Shown here: one piece after another, positions 7,130-16,035 of the stretch
Numbering within the stretch: the first letter of the stretch is position 1
Layout: each line of letters begins with the position of its first letter
DNA from: Proteobacteria bacterium UBA2383
Lineage (GTDB): Bacteria > Pseudomonadota > Gammaproteobacteria > Competibacterales > Competibacteraceae
DNA: 20,029 nucleotides
Direction of reading: 5' to 3'
NCBI GenBank assembly: GCA_002343485.1
Contig: DDST01000145.1
Coordinates: 1 to 20,029 of the forward strand
Position numbers and translations under genes: made by a program
Notes under the pieces: generated by a model
Databases searched by the model: none
What the model saw: only the letters and a program-made list of their open reading frames with translations
Told to the model about the DNA's origin: nothing

Positions 7130-7582
7130 TTAAAGAAGCGGTTCCAGAACAACTTGACTTAACAGCGAATTATGAATGAAGCAATTCTCTTTGGCCTTAC
7201 GATGCAAATCCATTAGCGCCTCGGCGCCAGGAACCGCATCACCACCAAAAACCACCCGAGGCCGCAAGATTAGACGGCTTATCATGGTCTTGCCTTTTTC
7301 ATTTTTACCCAGTTCAGCGACTGGTTGATCCTCATAGGTGTCCACAACCAGTTTCTTGAGCGCGGCAATCGCTAGAAAAGTGAGCATGTGACAACTTGAT
7401 AACGATGCCAATAGAGCTTCTTCGGGATTACTCATCTCAGGGTTGCCGGAATACTCTGGCGCTGCCGATCCACGCACCATCTGGCCACCGGCTAGATGCC
7501 AGGTGTGACTGCGATCAAAGGTCTTGTAGTCAAAATCCGGCGTTGTGCGTTGCCAGTTGAGACGAATGGAATAAGTGGACAT
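7130..7582 (-). CDS. OsmC-family peroxidase-like protein
   Basis: OsmC/Ohr proteins are small cytoplasmic enzymes that reduce organic hydroperoxides with a pair of cysteines. The 150-residue product has both: Cys64 in LSSCHMLTFL after NPEEALLAS, and Cys134 in KENCFIHNSLL. The Trp-Leu-Ala-Gly-Gly region near residue 28 and the length fit the family. The start is ATG at 7582; the in-frame TTG just before it is not needed, since AAGAGGG lies about 8 bases ahead of ATG. It is transcribed alone, away from the REP-like element upstream. Whether it acts on lipid peroxides or belongs to a non-peroxidase subgroup cannot be told from sequence alone. Confidence 0.87.
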   Translation of the reverse strand: MSTYSIRLNWQRTTPDFDYKTFDRSHTWHLAGGQMVRGSAAPEYSGNPEMSNPEEALLASLSSCHMLTFLAIAALKKLVVDTYEDQPVAELGKNEKGKTMISRLILRPRVVFGGDAVPGAEALMDLHRKAKENCFIHNSLLSQVVLEPLL

Positions 7583-7655
7583 CAAATTACCCTCTTGAAA
7601 AGAGCCCTAAGACAGGATTAAAACTATTTCTATTGAAAGTCAATGTCTTGCTGAC

Positions 7656-7676
7656 GTGGGAGCCTGCTTGCAGGCT
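7656..7676. repeat. REP-like hairpin element
   Basis: GTGGG followed by AGCCTG-CTTG-CAGGCT, a perfect 6-bp stem with a 4-base loop. The GTGGGAG head plus GC-rich hairpin is the layout of Pseudomonas-type REP sequences (GTGGGAGCGGGCTTGCCCGC). It lies in the 261-base gap between the divergent osmC-like and ygjP-like genes. A related but less symmetric string, GCCGCTTGCAGGC, occurs at 15901-15913 upstream of acs. No REP-associated transposase gene is in the window. Confidence 0.45.
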
Positions 7677-7784
7677 ATTTCGTCGATGGCTATTGTACAG
7701 TCAATCAGTTGTTTTTTGGTGACTAACTATCCCCACGCTAAGACCGTTAAACTCAGGACATGACAAATTTTTCCAACGGCATAG

Positions 7785-7850
7785 AATCACTGAAAGTGAT
7801 TATCCAGTAGATCTTAAAAAAGCGGTGCGGGAGATAGTGATTAGTGATCA
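7785..7850. repeat. AGTGAT repeats and 7-3-7 palindrome upstream of the ygjP-like gene
   Basis: AATCACT-GAA-AGTGATT at 7785-7801 is a perfect inverted repeat. Its right arm AGTGATTA (7795-7802) recurs at 7836-7843, followed immediately by AGTGATCA at 7843-7850, which overlaps the GTG start proposed for the next gene. The clustering of four copies of one hexamer (one inverted) in 66 bases suggests a protein-binding site, but no cognate regulator was identified. Confidence 0.35.
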
Positions 7851-8392
7851 ATACACTGGTCTGGGCCCGGCGGCACCAAACCCGCCCTGCGATGCAGTAT
7901 CGTCAGTCACCGCCAGAGATGGTCAGCGGCGAAAGTCACTACTTTTTGGGACAACGCCACCAACTGCGGGTCATGGCGTACACCGGTCCGCCCCGCATCC
8001 GTCGTAGTGGCTCCGATTTTATCGATCTATTTGTGCGTTCCGGAACCACGGTTGAACAACGGCAACAGGTCTTGCAAGGTTGGTATCGGGCGCAACTGCG
8101 CGCACGGATTCCCCCCCTGTTGGAACAGTGGCAACCCGTGCTCGGCGTGCAGGCCGCTGACTGGGGCATTAAACAGATGAAGACTCGCTGGGGAACCTGC
8201 AACATCGCCGCACGCCGCATTTGGCTCAATCTGGAACTGATCAAAAAGCCAGTGAATTGCCTGGAATACGTCGTCATTCATGAACTCACACATCTGCTGG
8301 AGCGGAACCATAACGACCGGTTCAAAGCACTGATGGACCACCATCTGCCGCACTGGCGGCTGATTCGCCAGACCTTGAACCATGCGCCTTAA
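7844..8392 (+). CDS. YgjP/DUF45-type zinc metalloprotease, apparently N-terminally shortened
   Basis: The 182-residue product carries the conserved core of the YgjP (WLM-like, DUF45) metallopeptidase family: SGESHYFLGQRHQLRV, MKTRWGTCN, then IHELTHLLERNHNDRF, where HELTH (146-150) supplies two zinc ligands and His156 probably the third. Family members usually have another 40-60 residues before the GESHYYLG segment. Here a TGA at 7838-7840 stops the frame just before the GTG at 7844, and no family-like sequence is seen in the other frames upstream. GGGAG at 7829-7833 could serve as ribosome site. It is either a short but working form or the remnant of a longer gene. It converges on creC. Confidence 0.75.
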   Translation: MINTLVWARRHQTRPAMQYRQSPPEMVSGESHYFLGQRHQLRVMAYTGPPRIRRSGSDFIDLFVRSGTTVEQRQQVLQGWYRAQLRARIPPLLEQWQPVLGVQAADWGIKQMKTRWGTCNIAARRIWLNLELIKKPVNCLEYVVIHELTHLLERNHNDRFKALMDHHLPHWRLIRQTLNHAP

Positions 8393-8425
8393 TAACAACC
8401 GAAGAACATGAAATGCAGTTTAATT

Positions 8426-9874
8426 TCAATAAGCCGCAACCGGTAATGTTAACCTCGCAGCCACACCTATAACGTCTCCATCCTCATTCAATAGGTTATC
8501 CACCGTAATGAACCCCCCATGCAGATGCGCCACCTCACGGACAAATGCCAGCCCCAGTCCTGTGCTTTTGTGTCCGGTGTCTGGGCGAGGCAGCGAGTAA
8601 AACCGTTCAAATAGCCGTTCACGTGCGTAGCTGGGGATAGCGCTGCCTGTGTTGGTAATAGTCAACCGCCAGGCATCGCTGACCCTTTCAGCATCGAGGG
8701 TGATGATGCCCTGAACAGGGGTGAAATCCAGGGCATTGTCCAGCAAATTGCCAATAGCCTGTGCAATCAGAAATGGCTCGCCAAGCACAGCGGCGTCCTC
8801 TGAAATCCGCTGGTCAATCCGTAAATATTTCCGGGTAATGGCTGGTGCGCGGGAGGTCAGCAAATCCTCCACGGTCCGCCGCAGCAAAACAGGCTGTTGT
8901 TCTTGAAGTTCACGCCGTTGCTCAACAGTCGCCAACGCCAGCAGACGCTCGATCAATTGTTGCAGACGTTCCGCCTCACTAGCGGCCAGCCGGGCGAATC
9001 GTTGGCGTTGTGTACCCGGCAATTCGCTCTGCAACAGTTCGGCGGCACCGGCAATCGCCGCCAGCGGACTTTTCATCTCATGCGTCAAGGTGTGAACGTA
9101 GCGTTCCACATAATCCCGGCCTTCCAACCGGTCGCGCATGGTGGCGACCGCTTCCGCCAACGCCCGCATTTCCGGGCCGCCGCTGTGAGGAACCGTCGCC
9201 CGCCGACCCTCGGCAACCGCACGGGCGTAAGCGGCAAGACGGTTGATCGAGCGCGCCAACGACCAGGAAAACCCCAATCCCACGGTTAGCGACACCACCA
9301 CTAAAAGAGCAGCGGCGCGACGCAACTTGGCTTCTGCCCGATCCACATAGGGTTGGACGCTCGCGCCAGGCTTCGCCACGCTCAGCACCCCGACGATGCG
9401 CTCACCGTCACGGACCGGCGCCGCGACATACATCACCGACGTTCGCTCATCATTGGGATTCTCGCGAGTCGTGCGAGCGCCATACTGGCCATGCAAGGTC
9501 AAGTAAACATCGTTCCAACGGGAATAGTCCTGGCCGACCGCTTGGCCCGTGGAATCGAACAGGACAAAACCGCGTTCATCGGTAATATAGATGCGATGAT
9601 CAAGGCTGTTTTTAACAATATCCCAAACCTGGGCGTTAGGATTACGGCGAGCATACTCCGCTAAGCGCGCCTGAAAACGGCCATTAGTAAAACTGCCGTT
9701 CAATACCTCATCCCGCGCCAATACTGCCAGCAGATTAGCGGTATCAATCAGCGTTTCCTCAGTCGCCTGACGAAAAGCCGGCTTGATTTCCACGCGAAGA
9801 ATATTGAGAGAAAAGTAAACACCAAGACCAACAATTAAGAAGTAGCCAAGAAACAGCTTGAGACCCAGATGCAT
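8426..9874 (-). CDS. creC: CreC sensor histidine kinase
   Basis: CreC is the inner-membrane sensor of the CreBC system, which in E. coli responds to carbon source and envelope or penicillin-binding-protein stress. The 482-residue product follows E. coli CreC throughout: GLKLFLGYFLIVG as first membrane helix, ATEETLIDTANLLA, VGQDYSRWNDVYLTL and SVMYVAAPV in the periplasmic domain, a second helix near 187-207, the HisKA box THEMKSPLAA with His265, NLLDNALDFTP (N box), and TGLGLAFVREVA (G box). The ATG at 9874 is preferred over the in-frame TTG at 9886 because it aligns with the E. coli start (MRIGMRLLLGYF). creB ends 8 bases upstream. No creD follows. Confidence 0.94.
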   Translation of the reverse strand: MHLGLKLFLGYFLIVGLGVYFSLNILRVEIKPAFRQATEETLIDTANLLAVLARDEVLNGSFTNGRFQARLAEYARRNPNAQVWDIVKNSLDHRIYITDERGFVLFDSTGQAVGQDYSRWNDVYLTLHGQYGARTTRENPNDERTSVMYVAAPVRDGERIVGVLSVAKPGASVQPYVDRAEAKLRRAAALLVVVSLTVGLGFSWSLARSINRLAAYARAVAEGRRATVPHSGGPEMRALAEAVATMRDRLEGRDYVERYVHTLTHEMKSPLAAIAGAAELLQSELPGTQRQRFARLAASEAERLQQLIERLLALATVEQRRELQEQQPVLLRRTVEDLLTSRAPAITRKYLRIDQRISEDAAVLGEPFLIAQAIGNLLDNALDFTPVQGIITLDAERVSDAWRLTITNTGSAIPSYARERLFERFYSLPRPDTGHKSTGLGLAFVREVAHLHGGFITVDNLLNEDGDVIGVAARLTLPVAAY

Positions 9875-9882
9875 AGCGTGAT

Positions 9883-10593
9883 TCAAGAGCCGTGACGAAC
9901 CCGCACCGAGTAGCCCAAACCGCGATGGGTACGAATCGGATCAAGCATGGTATCAACATCCCGGAGCTTGGCCCGCAGGGTTTTAATATGCGTATCCACG
10001 CTACGCTCGAAACTGGCAGCCGGATCGGGCCAGACCTGGTCCATCAGCTGCGCGCGGGAAAAGACCCGCTCTGGTTGCGCCAGCAGCGTCTTGAGAATCA
10101 GATACTCGTAGCGGGTCAGATCCAAAAGATGGTTTTGAAATCGAATGGCAGCGCGAACTTCATCGATTTGAAACCAGGTATCGCTGACCTGCGGGGCGAC
10201 ACTGGCATCATCAAGGACCGGCGCAAGGCGGGCCGTGCGTTTGAGAATCGCCTTGACCCGCGCCGCCAATTCACGGGGACTGAACGGCTTGGTGACGTAA
10301 TCGTCGGCCCCGAGTTCCAGGCCCAGCACCCGGTCCAGTTCGGCGTTACGGGCGGACAGAATCAGCACCGGAAGTTCCGAGTTGCGCCGCAATCGCTTGA
10401 GCAGCTCCAGCCCAGAGCCATCTGGCAATCCAAGGTCGAGAATCAGCAAATCAAAGGGCGCAGCCGCCCATTCAACCTCCGCTTCGCAGACCAGCGTTCG
10501 CCAAGCGACCTGAAATCCTTCGCTGGTCAGGGCAAATTCGACAACGTCCGCAATGGACGGCTCATCCTCAACCAGCAGGATGCGGGCGATCAT
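9883..10593 (-). CDS. creB: CreB response regulator (OmpR/PhoB type)
   Basis: CreB is the DNA-binding partner of CreC. The 236-residue product has a receiver domain (1-120) with acidic Glu9 and Asp10, phosphoacceptor Asp53 (LILDLGLPDGSG), Ser80 and Lys102 (YVTKPFSPREL), then an OmpR-type winged helix (about 140-233) with LTRYEYLILKTLL, QLMDQVWPDP and SVDTHIKTLRAKLRD leading to HRGLGYSV. The start at 10593 gives the family N-terminus MIARILLVEDEP; a longer reading to 10641 overlaps the previous gene. The ribosome site is weak, and the start lies 17 bases after the YpfJ-like stop, suggesting translational coupling. It is directly followed by creC. Confidence 0.94.
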   Translation of the reverse strand: MIARILLVEDEPSIADVVEFALTSEGFQVAWRTLVCEAEVEWAAAPFDLLILDLGLPDGSGLELLKRLRRNSELPVLILSARNAELDRVLGLELGADDYVTKPFSPRELAARVKAILKRTARLAPVLDDASVAPQVSDTWFQIDEVRAAIRFQNHLLDLTRYEYLILKTLLAQPERVFSRAQLMDQVWPDPAASFERSVDTHIKTLRAKLRDVDTMLDPIRTHRGLGYSVRVRHGS

Positions 10594-10610
10594 GGCGCAT
10601 GAAAATCCGC

Positions 10611-11486
10611 TTAGAGGCGCTGTGCAGTGAATGTATTGCACTCACTGACATTGCCGGTTTTCAAGCCTCGATTGAACCACTGCATCCGTTGCTGGGACGT
10701 GCCGTGGGTGAAGGAATCCGGCGTGACATAACCACGGGCCTGCCGCTGGAGGCGGTCATCACCGATCGCGGTAGCGGCTTGCAGTGCCGCTTCGACATCC
10801 CCCGGTTCCAGTACGCCGCGTTGTTGAGCGTGATGACCCCAAACCCCTGCCAGGCAATCCGCTTGCAATTCCACAAGCACCGACAAGGCGTTGGCCTGCG
10901 CTTCGGGCAGTTGCCGCCGTTGCGCCTGCACCTTGCCGGAAATGCCGGTCAAATTTTGGATGTGATGACCGATTTCATGGGCGATCACGTAAGCGCGGGC
11001 AAAGTCGCCCGGCGCGCCGAAGCGCTGCGATAGCTCTTGGAAGAAAGACAGATCCAGGTAAACCTGCCGGTCGCCCGGGCAGTAGAAGGGACCAACTGCG
11101 GCGTTGGCAAACCCGCAGGCCGACTGTACGGCATCACGAAACAGCACCAATCTGGGCTGCTCGTAGCGGCCTCCCTGGGCCTGGAACCATTGGCTCCACA
11201 CATCCTCGGTATCACCCAGAACGGCACTGACAAAGTCCGCCATGGGATCACTCGGGGACGGCGCTTGACGCGGGCGGGTCTGCTGGGACGTTGAAACGGC
11301 CGGCCCGCCGCTCAGCAGGTTCAGCACTTCCGTAGGATTGAATCCGAAGATCAGGCTGGCCACCAGAACCAGCAGCAAGCCGCCGCCGCTGAGCTTGACG
11401 CCGCCGCCTAACCCGCTGCGAGCGGAAGACGGCTCATCGCGCCGGTCTTCTATGTTGCTGCTACGCCTAAGATCACGCCAACGCAT
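10611..11486 (-). CDS. ypfJ: YpfJ-family neutral zinc metallopeptidase, membrane-anchored
   Basis: The 291-residue product is full length for the YpfJ (KPN_02809) family of putative zinc peptidases, whose substrate is unknown. It starts MRWRDLRRSSNIEDRR, then has a Gly-rich stretch and one membrane helix (about 36-50), so the rest probably lies in the periplasm. The zinc site is VIAHEIGHHIQNLTG (His170, Glu171, His174) with ELQADCLAGVWGHH (207-220) supplying the downstream acidic ligand. The C-terminus has the family signature HGTSQQRMQWFNRGL. GGAGGAG precedes ATG. It sits between the transporter gene (66 bases upstream) and creB (17 bases downstream), which suggests it belongs to the creBC transcript. 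Confidence 0.92.
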   Translation of the reverse strand: MRWRDLRRSSNIEDRRDEPSSARSGLGGGVKLSGGGLLLVLVASLIFGFNPTEVLNLLSGGPAVSTSQQTRPRQAPSPSDPMADFVSAVLGDTEDVWSQWFQAQGGRYEQPRLVLFRDAVQSACGFANAAVGPFYCPGDRQVYLDLSFFQELSQRFGAPGDFARAYVIAHEIGHHIQNLTGISGKVQAQRRQLPEAQANALSVLVELQADCLAGVWGHHAQQRGVLEPGDVEAALQAATAIGDDRLQRQARGYVTPDSFTHGTSQQRMQWFNRGLKTGNVSECNTFTAQRL

Positions 11487-11552
11487 GGGTCACTCTCCTC
11501 CAAATGGGATGGAAAAGAGTGTAGCTGAAAACGGTGCGCCGCCGATAACCCG

Positions 11553-12560
11553 TTATTCCGGTATGCAGATTTCCCGGCGCTGAACGGCGATGACCGTGCG
11601 CAACGCCAGAACCGCGACGACCAGCGAGAGCAAGGCTAGCAAACCGGTCGCCATGGCGTCGAACAGCGGACCGGGCAGGCGCGCGCTCATGATCAAGGTC
11701 GCGAGAGTCAACGCCGCCAGCGGGAAGGAATAGGCCCAGGCGGAGATGAAAAACGGCAGGCGTAAAAAGCGCACGGCGTTGCTGGCTAGGAGTAGCGCCA
11801 GAAACAGCGCGGTGTAGTACAAGATGCGGGCAAAGGCATCCAATTCGCCGGTCAAGCCCAGATAGGCGATGAAGCCGACCGAAGGCGGGGCCAGCAGAAT
11901 GAACAGCGTCGGCGCTAACCGCACCGGCAGCGGCTCGTGAAAGAACAGCCGGTACAGCACGATCGTCAGCAGCACAATCCAGAACACCAGGCCGATGCTA
12001 AAAAAGAACCAGGACAGTTCCGGCGAAGCCAAGCGTATCCCGGCGATAGGGATGATGATGTTACCGACCACGGGAATAAACCAGGCGGGGTTGACATGTT
12101 TGATGTCGTAATGGGTATGGTGGAGCCAACTGCCGAAGATGGCGAGCGTCAATCCCAGATGCAGAAGAGCGCCGGCGCTCCACAACCAGAATGCAGCTTC
12201 AGGTGCCGATTCCAGATAGGCGATAGCCAGCAACAACAGAGAAATCGACACCGTGGGAAAGAAGTTGATACGGACCGGATGACGCATTTCCATACCAACC
12301 GCCTGTGGATAGCGTAGCGCTTTCAGGCCATAGAAAATCAATAAGACGACGAACAGAGCGCTGACCGTTCCACGCAGGGCAGCACCGATGATCAGCGGCG
12401 TTCCCAGAACCAGATGGGCCTTTTGCCAGGCCAGCGCCAGGCCCGCAGTACCCATGACGATTGAAAAGATTGCGATAGGAAAGTGTTCGAGGCGGTGACT
12501 GGCAGATTCCTGACCAAGGGGTGCCGTAGACGCGGATGATGCTGGAGTGATGGTACTCAT
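11553..12560 (-). CDS. SLAC1/TDT-family transporter (TehA-like)
   Basis: The 335-residue product is strongly hydrophobic with about ten membrane helices, the layout of the tellurite-resistance/dicarboxylate (TDT) family, to which TehA and the SLAC1 anion channels belong. Family-like segments are LEHFPIAIFSIVMGTAGLAL at the first helix, NPAWFIPVVGNIIIPIAG in the middle and PPSVGFIAYLGLTG later. Members move small anions such as chloride, nitrate, malate or sulfite; the substrate here is unknown. An AGGG lies near ATG. The predicted promoter region contains a perfect 7-6-7 inverted repeat (12606-12625). It heads a same-strand run with the ypfJ-like gene, creB and creC. Confidence 0.87.
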   Translation of the reverse strand: MSTITPASSASTAPLGQESASHRLEHFPIAIFSIVMGTAGLALAWQKAHLVLGTPLIIGAALRGTVSALFVVLLIFYGLKALRYPQAVGMEMRHPVRINFFPTVSISLLLLAIAYLESAPEAAFWLWSAGALLHLGLTLAIFGSWLHHTHYDIKHVNPAWFIPVVGNIIIPIAGIRLASPELSWFFFSIGLVFWIVLLTIVLYRLFFHEPLPVRLAPTLFILLAPPSVGFIAYLGLTGELDAFARILYYTALFLALLLASNAVRFLRLPFFISAWAYSFPLAALTLATLIMSARLPGPLFDAMATGLLALLSLVVAVLALRTVIAVQRREICIPE

Positions 12561-12605
12561 ATCATAAACCCTATGCCACTGAAGATAGAATGCAGTTCAA
12601 TAACC

Positions 12606-12625
12606 ATATTAGCATAATCTAATAT
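12606..12625 (-). promoter_or_regulatory. Perfect inverted repeat over the transporter promoter
   Basis: ATATTAG-CATAAT-CTAATAT is a perfect 7-6-7 palindrome, 46 bases before the transporter ATG. On the minus strand its distal arm contains TAATAT, a plausible -10, with TTATTG 16 bases upstream as a poor -35. An operator overlapping the -10 fits repression by a dimeric winged-helix protein; AT-rich ATTAG/CTAAT arms recall ArsR-family sites. No such regulator gene is in the window. Confidence 0.45.
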
Positions 12626-12663
12626 TACAATAAGCAGCCCATACTGCATGCCAAAATAACGGT

Positions 12664-12710
12664 ATCTAGCGCGTTCCTGTAATGATTGAGCTTTCAGGAA
12701 CGCGCTAGAT
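12664..12710 (-). terminator. 16-bp perfect stem-loop abutting the mtfA stop codon
   Basis: ATCTAGCGCGTTCCTG at 12664-12679 and CAGGAACGCGCTAGAT at 12695-12710 are exact reverse complements around a 15-base loop. The stem ends at the base next to the mtfA stop codon (12711-12713). On the minus strand it is followed by ACCGTTATTTT, which lacks a proper T run, so it may act as a transcript-protecting 3' structure or weak terminator instead of a classical one. Confidence 0.6.
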
Positions 12711-13496
12711 TCAACCAGATATCGTGTAGATAGGCAGGCGGTTCAACGGATCCTGCCGATAAAATGCCTTGAGTTGTTCGTAAACCTGAGGATAAGTTTC
12801 GCTTACCCGCTCTGGTGTTTCAAAGAAGGTTTCGCTGATCACCGCGAAGAACTCGCCAGGATTTTCGGCGGCATAAGGGTCCAATGCCGTTGGTTGCCCC
12901 CAACTTACTTCTTGGCATAATCGCTGGTAGGCTTCGTTAAAAGCCCGGCTCCAGTTTCGTACCAGCATCCCCCGGTGAAGGGGTGGCAGGCCGTTCACCG
13001 GGCCGGTCAGCATATCCAGCTTGTGGGCCATTTCGTGAATCACCACATTGAGTCCTGGCCGATCCAGCGAATCGAGGATATCGGCCCAAGACAGGATCAC
13101 CGGCCCCCGCTCCCAGGCTTCGCCAATCAGCGGCCGATGAAGGTGATGCACCAAGCCACTTGAATCAGTGTACTCATGATGAGTGAGGAACCCTTCCGGG
13201 TAGAGAATCAGCGAACTCCAGCCCTGGTAATAATCCAATCCGAGATTGAGAATCGGCAGGCAGGCTTGAGCGGCAATGAGAAGTCCCATCTCCGGTGTCT
13301 CTTCCAACCCGCCAGCCAAATCCAATGCTTTCTCATGCAGGAATAGTGTTGCCAAATCGCGCAATCGCTCACGGTCAATAGCATTTAACCCTTTCAGCAC
13401 CGGCAAGCGGTTAACCGTAGCTTGCCATTTTACCTCGGGAAGACGGGCATGCTGCAACCAGCGCCGCCGCCGCCAGTTGCGCAATACACTGAGCAT
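12711..13496 (-). CDS. mtfA: MtfA-type zinc peptidase (Mlc titration factor A, M90)
   Basis: In E. coli, MtfA is a cytosolic zinc peptidase that binds the repressor Mlc and so affects glucose PTS expression. The 261-residue product is close to the E. coli length (265). The zinc site is VVIHEMAHKLDML (His154, Glu155, His158) with the downstream glutamates in YAAENPGEFFAVISETFF (about 208-225). SSLILYPEGF and LSWADILDSL are also typical. A GGA lies about 8 bases before ATG. It follows the small membrane protein gene by 27 bases on the same strand. No mlc or PTS gene is in view, so its target here is unknown. Confidence 0.93.
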   Translation of the reverse strand: MLSVLRNWRRRRWLQHARLPEVKWQATVNRLPVLKGLNAIDRERLRDLATLFLHEKALDLAGGLEETPEMGLLIAAQACLPILNLGLDYYQGWSSLILYPEGFLTHHEYTDSSGLVHHLHRPLIGEAWERGPVILSWADILDSLDRPGLNVVIHEMAHKLDMLTGPVNGLPPLHRGMLVRNWSRAFNEAYQRLCQEVSWGQPTALDPYAAENPGEFFAVISETFFETPERVSETYPQVYEQLKAFYRQDPLNRLPIYTISG

Positions 13497-13523
13497 TTGC
13501 CATCCAAACTCGCAGGTGGGGCG

Positions 13524-13769
13524 TCATGTGCCGTCTGGGCGATTCTGCTTCTGCTGTTCCTTGATCTGTGCGAGATAGCGATCCGACCAACGCGCCAAGG
13601 CATAGATGGGGTAACCGATCACCATCACTGCCAGCAAGATACAGATCGTCAGGGCGATGGTCTTGGGTAATCGCTCCCACCAGGTATTGATGAAATACAC
13701 CAGTCCCCAAATCAGCAGGCCGGTAATCACCAGCGAAACCAGAAAAGCCAGAAGATTGCTGCGTTGCAT
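13524..13769 (-). CDS. Small two-helix inner-membrane protein of unknown function
   Basis: The 81-residue product begins MQRSNLLAFLVSLVITGLLI. It has two predicted membrane helices (about 6-28 and 37-60) joined by the short WWERLPKT loop, and a charged, Lys/Gln-rich tail (DRYLAQIKEQQKQNRPDG) likely in the cytoplasm. I do not recognise the family. The start at 13769 removes a 24-residue upstream extension that would run through the acs terminator. Only a weak GGA site precedes it. mtfA follows after 27 bases, so the two are probably one operon. Its start lies 18 bases past the acs terminator. Confidence 0.65.
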   Translation of the reverse strand: MQRSNLLAFLVSLVITGLLIWGLVYFINTWWERLPKTIALTICILLAVMVIGYPIYALARWSDRYLAQIKEQQKQNRPDGT

Positions 13770-13787
13770 GGGTGCATTCCATAGAAT

Positions 13788-13820
13788 AAAAAAACCCGGC
13801 TTCCTAAAGGCCGCCGGGTT
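13788..13820 (-). terminator. Intrinsic terminator after acs
   Basis: GCCGGGTT at 13813-13820 and AACCCGGC at 13793-13800 form a perfect 8-bp GC-rich stem with a 12-base loop. On the minus strand the stem runs into seven T residues (A run at 13788-13794), a textbook Rho-independent terminator 86 bases after the acs stop. It lies only 18 bases before the start codon of the small membrane protein gene. Confidence 0.87.
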
Positions 13821-13841
13821 CAAAATGGTAACCGCTTGCAT

Positions 13842-13877
13842 CCCTCACTCCAACCCTTCCTGGCAAGGAGAAGGGCC
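13842..13877 (+). repeat. GC-rich palindromic repeat in the acs 3' region
   Basis: A CCCTCACTCCAA lead is followed by a hairpin-forming core CCCTTCCTGGCAAGGAGAAGGG. It lies between the acs stop codon and its terminator and resembles the copy in the formyltransferase gene at 3276-3318. Pyrimidine-rich leads with purine-rich closing arms of this kind are common as intergenic repeats in environmental Proteobacteria. Copy number in this genome cannot be judged from one window. Confidence 0.45.
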
Positions 13878-13905
13878 TTTTGAGCAAGAGGAAATGCTTA
13901 CACCA

Positions 13906-15843
<1,938 letters not shown>

Positions 15844-16035
15844 AGCAGGGTTTCTCCTTAGGTGGGTAAAAGTTGTGATATCTGTGGCCAGAGACGAGCA
15901 GCCGCTTGCAGGCGTCTGACGTAAATCCGGTTCAGGAATTTATGAACGTTAAGTCTATAACGTGAACGGCTTTCGTCAATCTATCCAGCAGTGATCTACA
16001 AGGTAGCTGACGAATCAACCGGTTGTGTGGAATTT

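Noticed and set aside
7825..8007. Plus-strand 60-codon frame as the missing N-terminus of the ygjP-like gene after a frameshift
   Set aside because: Its translation (VREIVISDQYTGLGP and upstream codons) does not resemble the family N-terminus, so a simple frameshift does not explain the shortening.
15952..15979. TTGACG with TATAGA or TAGACT upstream of acs as a sigma70 promoter
   Set aside because: The spacer is 14 or 16 bases and the -10 match is poor, so it is mentioned under acs but not called as a feature.
16016..16025. CAACCGGTTG, a perfect 10-bp palindrome after the GNAT-nitrilase gene
   Set aside because: It is short, has no spacer and no T run, and no second copy was noticed; chance is a sufficient explanation.
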